Shown here: positions 47,200 to 56,091 of the stretch, piece after piece | Numbering within the stretch: position 1 is the first letter of the stretch | Layout of the letters: the number at the start of each line of letters is the position of its first letter | Source: Lachnospiraceae bacterium | GTDB taxonomy: Bacteria; Bacillota; Clostridia; Lachnospirales; Lachnospiraceae | NCBI GenBank assembly: GCA_024690205.1 | Contig: JAILCX010000017.1 | Coordinates: 36,814 to 100,813 of the forward strand | DNA: 64,000 bases | Direction: 5' to 3' | Program-made: the position numbers and the translations under genes | Notes under the pieces: generated by a model | Seen by the model: the letters and a program-made list of their open reading frames with translations, nothing else | The model's database searches: none | Told to the model about the DNA's origin: nothing

Positions 47200-48102
47200 A
47201 TGTGGACAGCCGGTGATTGGAAAGATTACGAAGTAATAGATGCCTCAGGTGGCGAAAAGCTCGAACGTTGGGGCTCTTACATATTATTAAGGCCGGATCC
47301 CCAGGTTATCTGGAACACGCCAAAAGAGCATCCTTCGTGGAAAAAGCTGAACGGACACTACCACAGAAGTGCTAAAGGCGGCGGTGAGTGGGAGTTCTTT
47401 GACCTTCCCGACGAATGGCAGATTTCTTACAGAAATCTTAAGTTTAATCTTAAGCCGTTTTCGTTTAAACATACGGGACTTTTCCCCGAGCAGGCAGTCA
47501 ACTGGGACTGGTGCTCAAATATAATAAAGAAGGCGCTTAAGAGCGGTTCATACGGACCGGAACGGCCGTTTAAGGTTCTTAACCTCTTTGCATATACGGG
47601 AGGTGCTACCGTAAGTGCTGCAGCTGCCGGTGCACACGTCGTTCACGTCGATGCATCAAAGGGAATGGTCGGCTGGGCCAGGGAAAATGCGGTATCCTCA
47701 GGATTATCGGATGCTCCCATAAGATGGCTTGTCGATGACTGCGTTAAGTTTGTCGAACGTGAGATACGACGCGGCAACAAATATGACGGCATTATAATGG
47801 ATCCTCCTTCATACGGAAGGGGTCCCAAGGGCGAGATATGGAAGATCGAAGATTCCGTATATCCCTTTATAAGGACCTGTACCGAACTTCTTAGTGATGA
47901 CGCGGCATTTTTGCTCATAAATTCATATACTACCGGTCTTCAGGCTTCAGTCTTAAGCTATATGCTCGGAAGCCTCATCGAAAAAAGACGCGGTGGTTTT
48001 GTACATGCCGATGAGATAGGTCTTCCTGTTTCATCTAATGGTCTCACTCTTCCCTGCGGAGCTTCCGGCAGATGGGTGAGCAGTGATTTTAATAACGCAT
48101 AG
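47200..48102 (+). CDS. Class I SAM-dependent rRNA methyltransferase, RlmI/RlmK-like
   Basis: The 300-residue protein has the SAM-binding fold of the RlmI/RlmKL-C family: [20 protein letters not shown] (motif I), [17 protein letters not shown], and the catalytic-region [12 protein letters not shown] with the DPPxY core. These enzymes methylate 23S rRNA cytosine or guanine. The N-terminal part (1-100) is a beta-rich segment with the lead-in [21 protein letters not shown], not a PUA domain. The start has an AAGGAATG site. Confidence 0.9.
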   Translation: MWTAGDWKDYEVIDASGGEKLERWGSYILLRPDPQVIWNTPKEHPSWKKLNGHYHRSAKGGGEWEFFDLPDEWQISYRNLKFNLKPFSFKHTGLFPEQAVNWDWCSNIIKKALKSGSYGPERPFKVLNLFAYTGGATVSAAAAGAHVVHVDASKGMVGWARENAVSSGLSDAPIRWLVDDCVKFVEREIRRGNKYDGIIMDPPSYGRGPKGEIWKIEDSVYPFIRTCTELLSDDAAFLLINSYTTGLQASVLSYMLGSLIEKRRGGFVHADEIGLPVSSNGLTLPCGASGRWVSSDFNNA

Positions 48103-48116
48103 TATTTAAATTTAGA

Positions 48117-48122
48117 TATAAT
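48117..48122 (+). promoter_or_regulatory. Candidate -10 of trpS
   Basis: AGATATAAT contains a consensus TATAAT but I see no good -35. The start near 48129 would give a 12-base leader with a GAGG site. Confidence 0.4.
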
Positions 48123-48140
48123 TTTGTTGAGGTATTTACA

Positions 48141-49226
48141 ATGGAAAAGATTATTTTAACAGGTGACAGACCTACCGGAAAACTTCACATCGGTCATTAT
48201 GTCGGATCATTGAGAAGACGTGTTGAGCTTCAAAATTCCGGTGAGTATTCAAAGATATTCATCATGATAGCCGATGCGCAGGCACTTACCGACAATGCGG
48301 AAAATCCCGAAAAGGTCCGCCAAAATATCATAGAGGTTGCGCTTGATTATCTTTCATGCGGAATAGACCCCGAAAAGTCTACCATACTCATACAGTCACA
48401 GATCCCCGAACTTACCGAGCTTACTTTTTATTATATGAATCTGGTGACGGTTTCAAGACTTCAGCGTAATCCTACCGTCAAAGCCGAGATACAGATGCGT
48501 AATTTCGAGGCCAGCATACCCGTCGGTTTCTTTACCTATCCTATTTCACAGGCTGCCGACATCACGGCATTTAAGGCTACGACGGTTCCTGTAGGTGAAG
48601 ACCAGATGCCCATGCTTGAGCAGACCAAGGAGATCGTTCACAAGTTTAACTCTGTATACGGTGAAACGCTTGTAGAACCCAACATCCTCCTTCCCGATAA
48701 CAAAGCCTGCCTGAGACTTCCGGGTACGGACGGGACGGCAAAGATGTCAAAGTCACTCGGCAACTGCATATTCCTTTCAGATACCGAAGATGATGTTAAA
48801 AAGGCCGTTATGTCGATGTATACCGATCCTTTGCACCTCCAGGTTTCCGATCCCGGACATCTTGAAGGAAATACGGTATTTACATACCTTGATGCATTTG
48901 CGAATGATGATATGTTCGCAGAATACTGCCCTGACTACAAAAAACTTGATGAGATGAAAGAACATTACCAAAGAGGCGGTCTTGGCGATGTTAAGGTTAA
49001 GAAGTTCTTAAATTGCGTGCTTCAGGAAACCTTAGCACCCATAAGAGCCGAGCGGGTTAAATGGGAAAAGGACATTCCTGCGGTATACGAGATCCTCAAA
49101 AAAGGCTCTGAAGAGGCAGAAAAAGTGGCATCGAAGACACTGGATGATGTCAAGGATGCCATGAAGATCAATTATTTTGAAGATAATGCCCTTATCAAAG
49201 AGCAGGCAGAACGTTACGGCGCCTGA
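48141..49226 (+). CDS. trpS: Tryptophanyl-tRNA synthetase
   Basis: TrpRS charges tRNA-Trp. The 361-residue class I enzyme shows [14 protein letters not shown] (HIGH motif) at residues 11-24 and KMSKSLGN (KMSKS motif) at about 205. It is slightly longer than the 330-residue B. subtilis enzyme, with an extended middle as in many Clostridia. The gene is separated from the methyltransferase by 38 bases. Confidence 0.97.
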   Translation: MEKIILTGDRPTGKLHIGHYVGSLRRRVELQNSGEYSKIFIMIADAQALTDNAENPEKVRQNIIEVALDYLSCGIDPEKSTILIQSQIPELTELTFYYMNLVTVSRLQRNPTVKAEIQMRNFEASIPVGFFTYPISQAADITAFKATTVPVGEDQMPMLEQTKEIVHKFNSVYGETLVEPNILLPDNKACLRLPGTDGTAKMSKSLGNCIFLSDTEDDVKKAVMSMYTDPLHLQVSDPGHLEGNTVFTYLDAFANDDMFAEYCPDYKKLDEMKEHYQRGGLGDVKVKKFLNCVLQETLAPIRAERVKWEKDIPAVYEILKKGSEEAEKVASKTLDDVKDAMKINYFEDNALIKEQAERYGA

Positions 49227-49238
49227 TCTTTATAAGGT

Positions 49239-52082
49239 TTAAACGATCAATACGATCTCGTCAACAAGGGATGTGACTTCATCAAAAGAAACGTCCCTGA
49301 CGAGATTGTAAAGGTTTTTCATCTTTTCTTCGACTTCGGGTTTATCAAACCCGCAATGCTCAAGTTCTCCCATTATCTCGTCGATCGTATCGATATCAAA
49401 AGAAGCGGCAGCTTCTTTTATTTTTGAAAGTTTATCAACCAGTTCTTCAGGTGCTATCTCGATCTTCGGAACATCGTCTTTATCAAAGTACGATAGCGAA
49501 GCTTTGTACGCACGGTATCTTTCAAGGAGTTCCGGAGTCTTTTCTTCTATCAGCGCCTTGTTTTCTTCTTTCCCGGCAAGTTCAAGCTCAAACGCAAGTG
49601 CCGAAAGGTATTCCGCACCGACCATCCTTGCAACGCTCTTTAAGGCGTGCACTTCTATCGTGTAATCCTTTATATTTCCCTCTTTTTGGAGTGATTCGAT
49701 CTTGTCAGCTTTATTGTCGATAAGATTATAGAAATCCTTAAGGACTTCTTCGTACAGCTCCTCACTTCCGCAATGTGTTATTCCAACGCCGCTGTCAAGG
49801 TAACCGTATTCTTTCTTTATCTCATCCATGTTTTCGAGAATTGTAGCAGGATCGTCATTCTTAACCGTGTCAGCCTTGGGAGCGTCTTTTTCACCCTCCT
49901 CCTCCGAAAGTTCTATGACCATACTCTGAGGAAGCCACTTTTTGATCTTGGATTTAAGGACTTTGATATCCACCGGTTTCATGACGTAATCGTTCATACC
50001 GGCATTTAAAAGCTCTTCCTTGGCGCCCTGCACGGCATTTGCCGTAAGTGCTATGATCGGGAGCTTTTCATAATAATCTCCGCCGTATTCCCTGATCTTC
50101 ATGGTCGCTTCTATTCCGTCCATGACAGGCATCATCTGATCCATGAGGACCATATCATATTTTTCGTCGGTTATCTTCCTTAAGGCCGCCATTCCGTTCT
50201 CGGCAACGTCTATATTGAGCTTTAACGGTTCAAGCAGTCCTCTTATAACCTTTACGTTTATCTCGTTATCCTCAGCAACAAGGATCCTTGCACCGGGCGC
50301 GATAAAGCGGGCTTCGTCTTTTTCTTCCTTTTGATACCTGTATTCCGAAGCAGGCGTATTGTCGGCTATCTTTTGAGGCAGCATGATCGAGAATTCGGAA
50401 CCGCTTCCGTATTCCGACTCAACAGTGATCTCTCCTCCCATCAGTTCAACCAGCTGCTTTGTGATGGTAAGCCCAAGCCCCGTACCTTCGGTCTTGTGGT
50501 TCTTTACCGAATCGACTCTCGTAAATGAATCAAACAGCTTTTCTATATCTTCTTTCTTTATGCCGAGTCCGCTGTCCTTAACCGAGATTCCAAGGCAAAC
50601 GGTGTCCTTGTCAACCACATCGGAGCTTATCTTTAATCGTACGTAACCGACCTCAGTAAACTTGATGGCATTATTAACGAGATTGATGATGATCTGGCGA
50701 ATCCTTACGGCATCACCGATCAGCTTGGCAGGAAGGTTAAAGTCAATGTCATACGTCAGTCTTATCGGCTTATCACCTATCCTTGTAAGGAATATCATCT
50801 TAAGGTCGTTAGCCATTGTAAGAGGCTCGTATTCGGTAGGAAGGATCTCCATCTTTCCCGATTCGATCTTTGAAAAATCAAGGATATCATTAATGATATC
50901 GATGAGGGCGTTTCCGGAATTTCTTATATTATTAAGGTATTCCTGATCCCTTTCAGGAAGATTATCCCTAAGCAGGATATCCGTCATGCCGACAATGGCA
51001 TTCATAGGAGTCCTTATCTCATGCGACATATTTGAAAGGAATTGTGATTTTGCCGCATTTGCTTCATCCGCTTTTTCCTTTTCTTCTTCAACTTTCCTTG
51101 TATATCTTTGAACGTCGGTAACATCATCTAAGATATAAAGTCTTCCTCTGAAAAGGCCGTCTCTTATAAGCTCCTTAATAAATACGGAATAGATCCCCGT
51201 TCCTATCTCTATTCTTTCCTTACGCTCGGCTTTGTTGCGAAGGTCTTTAATGATGCCGCTGTTTTCATCGGTCTTTTTGGTAAGGGCACCGGGAAACAGG
51301 CCTTTTGCCTTTTTGTTCGTATAAACAAGTCTTCCGCCAAAATCGGTTGCTATTATTCCGTCATTTAAGTCGTCAACGACGCTGTTTTTGACCATATCTT
51401 CGGTATCGATAAGATCGCATCTGAAAAATGCCGTCATCATAAGGATTGACGTTATAAAGAATCCGACGTTGGTCGTATCATATCCCGCAGTCTTTCCCGA
51501 AAGGAAAAATACAAGTCCCAAAAGAGCAAGAACAGGTGACATAATAAAGGCTCTGAACTGGCTCTTTTCAAGTTTTGATACAAAATACTTGCGGCTCTTT
51601 AGGGCAAACCCTATAGCTATGGCAAAATAAACAGGGAGGAGTCCCTGATATATAAAGTACAAAGGACCGTGCCCGTATGAATTATGAGGGAAAAGCCCCG
51701 TATTAACAAATTCTATGCTGGTGTAATAAAGATGATGGAAAGAATTGCTGGCTATCAAAAGCCACATGATGCCGTGGAAGCAGCACAAAAGCACAGCTCC
51801 CCACATAGGAAAGCGGGTCCTGCAAAAATACAGGATGAACACGAGCATTCCGACGGGAATAAAGACCTTTCCGAGATAGAGCATCCTTGTGGCAAGATAC
51901 GCCTCTTCAGTGGTCTTTGAAGTCATTTCAAAAAGATAACCTGCGCAGTTAACGATGTTCGCAATAAGATAAAGGAACAGGAAGCTGTGCATTTTTGACT
52001 TCAGGTGAAAGAATACGAATAATCCCTCTCCCATGAGGATCAGGATCATCAGCACCTGTAATCCCAAAAGAAAATGGTACAT
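49239..52082 (-). CDS. Hybrid sensor histidine kinase with 7TM sensor, receiver and Hpt domains
   Basis: This 947-residue protein is a complete phosphorelay in one chain. Residues 1-222 contain seven membrane segments resembling the histidine kinase N-terminal 7TM region; 230-330 a PAS-like domain; 345-410 the dimerisation domain with MSHEIRTPM (phospho-His354); 455-570 the ATPase domain with NLVNNAIKF and GTGLGLTI; 598-715 a receiver with phospho-Asp648 (MVLMDQMMP); and 770-862 an Hpt domain with His812 in EVHALKSVA. A final helical region (870-947) is unassigned. No DNA-binding response regulator is adjacent, so the output partner is elsewhere. An AGAGAGG site precedes the ATG. Only 30 bases separate it from the divergent pseG-like gene. 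Confidence 0.95.
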   Translation of the reverse strand: MYHFLLGLQVLMILILMGEGLFVFFHLKSKMHSFLFLYLIANIVNCAGYLFEMTSKTTEEAYLATRMLYLGKVFIPVGMLVFILYFCRTRFPMWGAVLLCCFHGIMWLLIASNSFHHLYYTSIEFVNTGLFPHNSYGHGPLYFIYQGLLPVYFAIAIGFALKSRKYFVSKLEKSQFRAFIMSPVLALLGLVFFLSGKTAGYDTTNVGFFITSILMMTAFFRCDLIDTEDMVKNSVVDDLNDGIIATDFGGRLVYTNKKAKGLFPGALTKKTDENSGIIKDLRNKAERKERIEIGTGIYSVFIKELIRDGLFRGRLYILDDVTDVQRYTRKVEEEKEKADEANAAKSQFLSNMSHEIRTPMNAIVGMTDILLRDNLPERDQEYLNNIRNSGNALIDIINDILDFSKIESGKMEILPTEYEPLTMANDLKMIFLTRIGDKPIRLTYDIDFNLPAKLIGDAVRIRQIIINLVNNAIKFTEVGYVRLKISSDVVDKDTVCLGISVKDSGLGIKKEDIEKLFDSFTRVDSVKNHKTEGTGLGLTITKQLVELMGGEITVESEYGSGSEFSIMLPQKIADNTPASEYRYQKEEKDEARFIAPGARILVAEDNEINVKVIRGLLEPLKLNIDVAENGMAALRKITDEKYDMVLMDQMMPVMDGIEATMKIREYGGDYYEKLPIIALTANAVQGAKEELLNAGMNDYVMKPVDIKVLKSKIKKWLPQSMVIELSEEEGEKDAPKADTVKNDDPATILENMDEIKKEYGYLDSGVGITHCGSEELYEEVLKDFYNLIDNKADKIESLQKEGNIKDYTIEVHALKSVARMVGAEYLSALAFELELAGKEENKALIEEKTPELLERYRAYKASLSYFDKDDVPKIEIAPEELVDKLSKIKEAAASFDIDTIDEIMGELEHCGFDKPEVEEKMKNLYNLVRDVSFDEVTSLVDEIVLIV

Positions 52083-52097
52083 CTAAACCTCTCTTTG

Positions 52098-52106
52098 TGC
52101 TATGAT
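52098..52106 (+). promoter_or_regulatory. Extended -10 promoter of the PseG-like gene
   Basis: TGC-TATGAT is followed after six bases by the ATG at 52113 with no ribosome site. Predicted start at the ATG itself. Confidence 0.55.
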
Positions 52107-52112
52107 TTAGCC

Positions 52113-53171
52113 ATGAGAAATATAGCATTCCTTACAGACGGGAACGAATCGATCGCAACCGGACATATACAAAGGTGCCTTTCGATCGCTCGTGCCGTCA
52201 TGGGGCCCACACATAAGATTATATCTCAAAACAGGGTATTTTTCATCGTTTCGGACGAAAAAAGTGCAAAGATGCTCAATTCCCGTTTTGAAAGAAATGA
52301 TGAGTTTCCGATATACATATTGGGAACGGATCACAACACGCTTGCTGATCAGGCCCCTGCGGTCATTGACTATTTTAGTCAAGAGAATGCGGACTGTCTT
52401 TTTATCGATTCTTATTTCGTAAACGAAGAATTTCTTAAGACGTTGCACGAATTTACCCACAAAAACGGCAAAAAACTTGCTTATATCGACGATATCCAGG
52501 CCCTGGACAGTTATGACGTTGATGTCATAATCAATAACAGTACTGCCATAATCCCTCCGTCATATATGTCAGTTCCCGTAAAACTCTGCGGAAAGCCGTA
52601 TACTCCGCTGAGAGCACAGTTTGCCGGATGCGATCATAAGACCAGATCTGATGTGAGCGATCTTTTCATAGCAACCGGCGGCACCGATCCTTACGGAATA
52701 AGCCTTAACCTTGCCGAAAAGTTTATCTCATCCTCTTCTTTAAACCTTCATATACTTACCGGTGAGTTTAACCCCGATCTTGAAAAACTTAATACGCTTT
52801 CGAAAGAAAACAAAAGGCTTAACGTATATCACGGCATAAGTGATGTGGCAGGGCTTATGGATAAATGTGATATTGCGATAAGCGCAGGCGGAACAACCCT
52901 TGGAGAGCTCTGTGCCATGGGCATTCCCTCAATAAGCTTCATCATGGCCTCTAACCAGCATGACGGCGTTATCGAATTTGAAAAGGACGGCATTATTCCC
53001 TGTGCCGGAGACTGCACCAAAGATACCTGTATGGTTTTGGATAAGCTTTTTGACATGGCATCGGATCTTGCTTCCAAAGACAAAGAAAAACGGCTCAAGA
53101 TAAGCCGTAAGATGCGTGAATATGTAGACGGTAACGGCGTCATGCGGATAGCCGATGCCCTTTTGGAATAA
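52113..53171 (+). CDS. PseG/SpsG-like UDP-sugar hydrolase family protein
   Basis: PseG removes UDP from an activated diacetamido-sugar during pseudaminic acid synthesis; related SpsG proteins are used in spore coat sugar synthesis. The 352-residue protein has the GT-B-like fold: ATGHIQRCLSIARAV (with the GHxxR motif) at 14-28, LAYIDDIQ and VDVIINN in the middle, GGTDPYGISLNLAE and SAGGTTLGELCAMGIPS near the C-terminus. No PseB/C/H/F or Leg genes are close by; the flagellin is 10 kb away and could be the glycosylation target, which is speculation. The ATG at 52113 is chosen over the ORF start at 52074. Confidence 0.85.
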   Translation: MRNIAFLTDGNESIATGHIQRCLSIARAVMGPTHKIISQNRVFFIVSDEKSAKMLNSRFERNDEFPIYILGTDHNTLADQAPAVIDYFSQENADCLFIDSYFVNEEFLKTLHEFTHKNGKKLAYIDDIQALDSYDVDVIINNSTAIIPPSYMSVPVKLCGKPYTPLRAQFAGCDHKTRSDVSDLFIATGGTDPYGISLNLAEKFISSSSLNLHILTGEFNPDLEKLNTLSKENKRLNVYHGISDVAGLMDKCDIAISAGGTTLGELCAMGIPSISFIMASNQHDGVIEFEKDGIIPCAGDCTKDTCMVLDKLFDMASDLASKDKEKRLKISRKMREYVDGNGVMRIADALLE

Positions 53172-53179
53172 ATCCGTCT

Positions 53180-53638
53180 TTATTTTTTTTGAAAATAATC
53201 CTGGATACTGTCAAATTCAGAATTCAGTTCAGCGCAGAACTCCGCATCCGATTGTGAATTATCCGGATGCGCCTCTTTTATCAGTCTGTAATACTTTCTC
53301 TTAGCCGATTCAAAATCTTCGCAATCCCTGAAATACTTGGTCTTTCCAAGGAAAGGATGGAATAAAGTGTTCTGATAATAAGTATTGGTACTTTCGTTGC
53401 TTTCTATCCTTTCGCTTTTATCTTCCCGGGTGTTTCGGCGTTCATCATGCTCATTTTCGTCAAACCAGTTCCTGAACCTGTTCCTTCCGTTTCTTGCATT
53501 TACTATAAGGATAAAGATCAGTACGGGAAAAAACGGCCCCAAGCCCGATATCAGATGCGATATCAGTGCAGGTGCCGCCAAAAGCAAACCATAAATAGCT
53601 AAAATTATCAAAAGTATATATACTTTATTCTTTTTCAT
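53180..53638 (-). CDS. Membrane-anchored J-domain-like protein
   Basis: The 152-residue protein has two hydrophobic stretches (residues about 6-47) and a highly charged linker (55-85), followed by a short J-domain-like helical unit: ESAKRKYYRLIKEAHPDN contains the HPD motif at 124-126 that stimulates DnaK-type chaperones. The J unit is compact and at the C-terminus, unlike DnaJ. It would bring Hsp70 to the membrane. It ends right after the pseG-like stop on the other strand, and starts 6 bases from the GNAT-EAL gene stop. Confidence 0.75.
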   Translation of the reverse strand: MKKNKVYILLIILAIYGLLLAAPALISHLISGLGPFFPVLIFILIVNARNGRNRFRNWFDENEHDERRNTREDKSERIESNESTNTYYQNTLFHPFLGKTKYFRDCEDFESAKRKYYRLIKEAHPDNSQSDAEFCAELNSEFDSIQDYFQKK

Positions 53639-53644
53639 AGAACT

Positions 53645-55993
53645 TTATTCGTTGACGCTTACGCTTTGTATTCCTCCGGAAAAACGTGTGTTTTCCGCTT
53701 TTGCTCCGTACAGCACGGGCGAGCCGGATGCCAGCTTTATATTACAGATCGCACCCTTTGCATTGATCGAAGCGTTCATGTCACGCGTTCCTATCGCCAG
53801 AACGTTATTTCCTTCACCTTTGAGATTGATAGCAGAATCCGAGAACCTGATATCCAGTTTTCCGCCCAAACCTCCTATAAGGTCGATCATCTGACCGTTT
53901 CCGAGGATTGAAAGCTCACTGCCTTCAATACTTATGCTTCCATCCGTATCCTGGATCGTACCGATCGCCGCAAGATTAGAACCTGCGCACAGGATATTAA
54001 CATCACAGTTGGAGATGCGGGTATTCTGAGTGCCCTCAAGGCATCCGATACCGATTCCTTTTTCAACCTTGATATCAAGCTGTATCTTGCAATCCGATAT
54101 CATAATAGGCGGATTTCCGTTTACGGCACCCAACGCTATAGCATATGCACTGGCAGGCTCAATACGCACCATACCGGACAAAAGGCTTATTCCGCAGCCT
54201 TCGGCGAACTCTCCGCCTCCGATACCGATACCTTCGTCAGCCTCTACCAGTATATCAAGGGCACCTGTACCCTGCCACCTGATGTCTCCGACTCCCGAAT
54301 TCCAGAAATTTCCTATTGCAAAGCTTGAAACGCCCTGTGATCTTATCTGCAGGTTTCCGTTGCCTTCTATGACAAGCTTACTGCTTTCGGGAACGAGAAT
54401 ACCGTATTTGGCAAGCCTGTTCTCTCCTTCAAGTACCAAGGTAAGTTCACTGCCCGTTCCAAGCTCTATACAGGGCAGCTGCTGTGTACTTTCCACGAAA
54501 ACATCTCTTATCACCATCCGGCATTTGCAGCCGTCTTTTATCTTTATGGCCATTTCGGCAGAATACTTTGTATTTCCGACCAGGGTGAATTCCGGCTGAT
54601 CGATCAGTATTCCCGTGTACTTTTCAAGTGCAAGCCTCATTACCGGGAGTTCTTCTTCTCCCATAACGCTGTATACCTTACGGACATCCTGGTTTGCGCC
54701 CTTAACCGAGAGCGAGAATATCTCCTTCTTGATATCATCATCGATATCCGTGATGATATCAATTGACGGCCTTGCGGTATAGTAACCCTGGATGTAATCA
54801 ACACCAAGTTCAATGGCGCTCTTAAGCTCGGCAGCCGTTTCAACGCCTTCTGCAAGAGTCTTTATCCCGTTTGATACGGCAAAATCCACTATACTCCTTA
54901 CAAAATGCTGCTTCTTGGTCTCTTCCTGTATGTTTGCGATAAGAAGCCTGTCTATCTTAAGGTAATGCGGCAGATAGCTTAAAAGGCTCGATGTATTTGA
55001 ATATCCTGTTCCGTAATCGTCGATCGCAAGCTTAAATCCATCCTGGGCACTTCGAGCGAGCATCACGTTAAGTTCATTGTCCTTAAATTCGGTATTTTCG
55101 GTTATCTCAAGGATCACATTATCAAAATACTTTGAATATCTGCTCTTAAACTCCGCATAATCCTGTTTTTTCAACTGATAACCCGGAATACTGTTTATGA
55201 ATATCTTTTTGCCCGCAAAAGTATCCCTGTTCTTTTCATAAAGATCCATAACATTGAACAGGGTCAGTTTTTCTATCTCGTATAATTTATGCTTTCTGCC
55301 GGCATAATCAAGTATCGTAACAGGGGAAACGTTCACTCCGAAGTCAACTCTCATAAGAGCTTCGTATCCGAATATCTCCCCGGTAGCAACCTCTATGATG
55401 GGCTGAAGTGCATACTTTAATTTGTTCTCCGACAAAAGATCCTTTATCATCTTATCCTCAGGAACGGCATTTTCTTCCTGTATCCTGCTTAACGAATCGG
55501 GAAGCGCCTCCATTTCAAGGCATGTAAAGGTCTCTCCGTTATACTCGTATTTTTCAACAACTCCCGTTTCGGTAAAGCCTGCCGTCTTGTATGCCTTGTA
55601 TGCTATGTCATTCTTTTCAAATACCCCGAGCGTAACTTTCTTTGCTTTAAGTATGTCAAAAGAATACTTCAACGCCAATGAGACCATGCCTATACCATAG
55701 CCGCGGCCTCTTCTTTTGGGATCAAGGATAACAAACCCTATTCTTACCAGTCTTAAGTTGTCAGTCGGGTAACGGATAATGAGATGACCGACCGCCTCAT
55801 CGTCGTCTGCCGCTATCATCTGGTAGCACCTGTCGTTTTCGGCGATCTCTTCACTGAAATTATCTAATGTGTCCGCAGTTGCAGGATAGTCACCAAGCTT
55901 TCCTGCCGACCACTCAAAGAATTCCTTTTCAGATGTAACCCAGGAAGCGACTTTTGAAGCATCGCTTCTTTTATAAGGTCTAAGTTTTAACAT
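53645..55993 (-). CDS. GNAT acetyltransferase - EAL phosphodiesterase - beta-solenoid fusion protein
   Basis: This 782-residue protein joins three domains. Residues 1-165 are a GNAT acetyltransferase (RRGRGYGIGMVSLAL carries the acetyl-CoA loop). Residues 185-420 are an EAL domain with intact catalytic pattern: EAL at 211-213, Asn267, Glu296, DD at 325-326, Lys346, EGVE at 382-385 and Gln402, so it should hydrolyse c-di-GMP. From about 435 to 782 there is a repetitive strand-rich region with recurring IGIG, IEG, LG patterns, like a right-handed beta-solenoid. There is no signal peptide or membrane segment. An AGAGGG site precedes the ATG but lies inside a large palindrome (55994-56047). Confidence 0.9.
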   Translation of the reverse strand: MLKLRPYKRSDASKVASWVTSEKEFFEWSAGKLGDYPATADTLDNFSEEIAENDRCYQMIAADDDEAVGHLIIRYPTDNLRLVRIGFVILDPKRRGRGYGIGMVSLALKYSFDILKAKKVTLGVFEKNDIAYKAYKTAGFTETGVVEKYEYNGETFTCLEMEALPDSLSRIQEENAVPEDKMIKDLLSENKLKYALQPIIEVATGEIFGYEALMRVDFGVNVSPVTILDYAGRKHKLYEIEKLTLFNVMDLYEKNRDTFAGKKIFINSIPGYQLKKQDYAEFKSRYSKYFDNVILEITENTEFKDNELNVMLARSAQDGFKLAIDDYGTGYSNTSSLLSYLPHYLKIDRLLIANIQEETKKQHFVRSIVDFAVSNGIKTLAEGVETAAELKSAIELGVDYIQGYYTARPSIDIITDIDDDIKKEIFSLSVKGANQDVRKVYSVMGEEELPVMRLALEKYTGILIDQPEFTLVGNTKYSAEMAIKIKDGCKCRMVIRDVFVESTQQLPCIELGTGSELTLVLEGENRLAKYGILVPESSKLVIEGNGNLQIRSQGVSSFAIGNFWNSGVGDIRWQGTGALDILVEADEGIGIGGGEFAEGCGISLLSGMVRIEPASAYAIALGAVNGNPPIMISDCKIQLDIKVEKGIGIGCLEGTQNTRISNCDVNILCAGSNLAAIGTIQDTDGSISIEGSELSILGNGQMIDLIGGLGGKLDIRFSDSAINLKGEGNNVLAIGTRDMNASINAKGAICNIKLASGSPVLYGAKAENTRFSGGIQSVSVNE

Positions 55994-55994
55994 A

Positions 55995-56047
55995 AAAACC
56001 CTCTGTATCCTACGATACTTAATTATATCGTAGATAAGAGGGTTTTG
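55995..56047 (-). promoter_or_regulatory. Compound palindrome: promoter, terminator-like stem and ribosome-site occlusion
   Basis: AAAACCCTCT pairs with AGAGGGTTTT, and inside it CTACGATA pairs with TATCGTAG around an 8-base loop. On the minus strand the 3' arm ends in TTTTT just before the ATG of the GNAT-EAL gene, and the arm contains its AGAGGG ribosome site. The loop contains TATAAT (56027-56022), with ATGACA 18 bases upstream as a possible -35. It may thus terminate the upstream SGNH transcript, block read-through translation, and promote its own shorter mRNA. Confidence 0.5.
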
Positions 56048-56091
56048 TCATCAGGTATTTGGTCTCCCGGCTTTTTAAATCGCCGTTTTTC

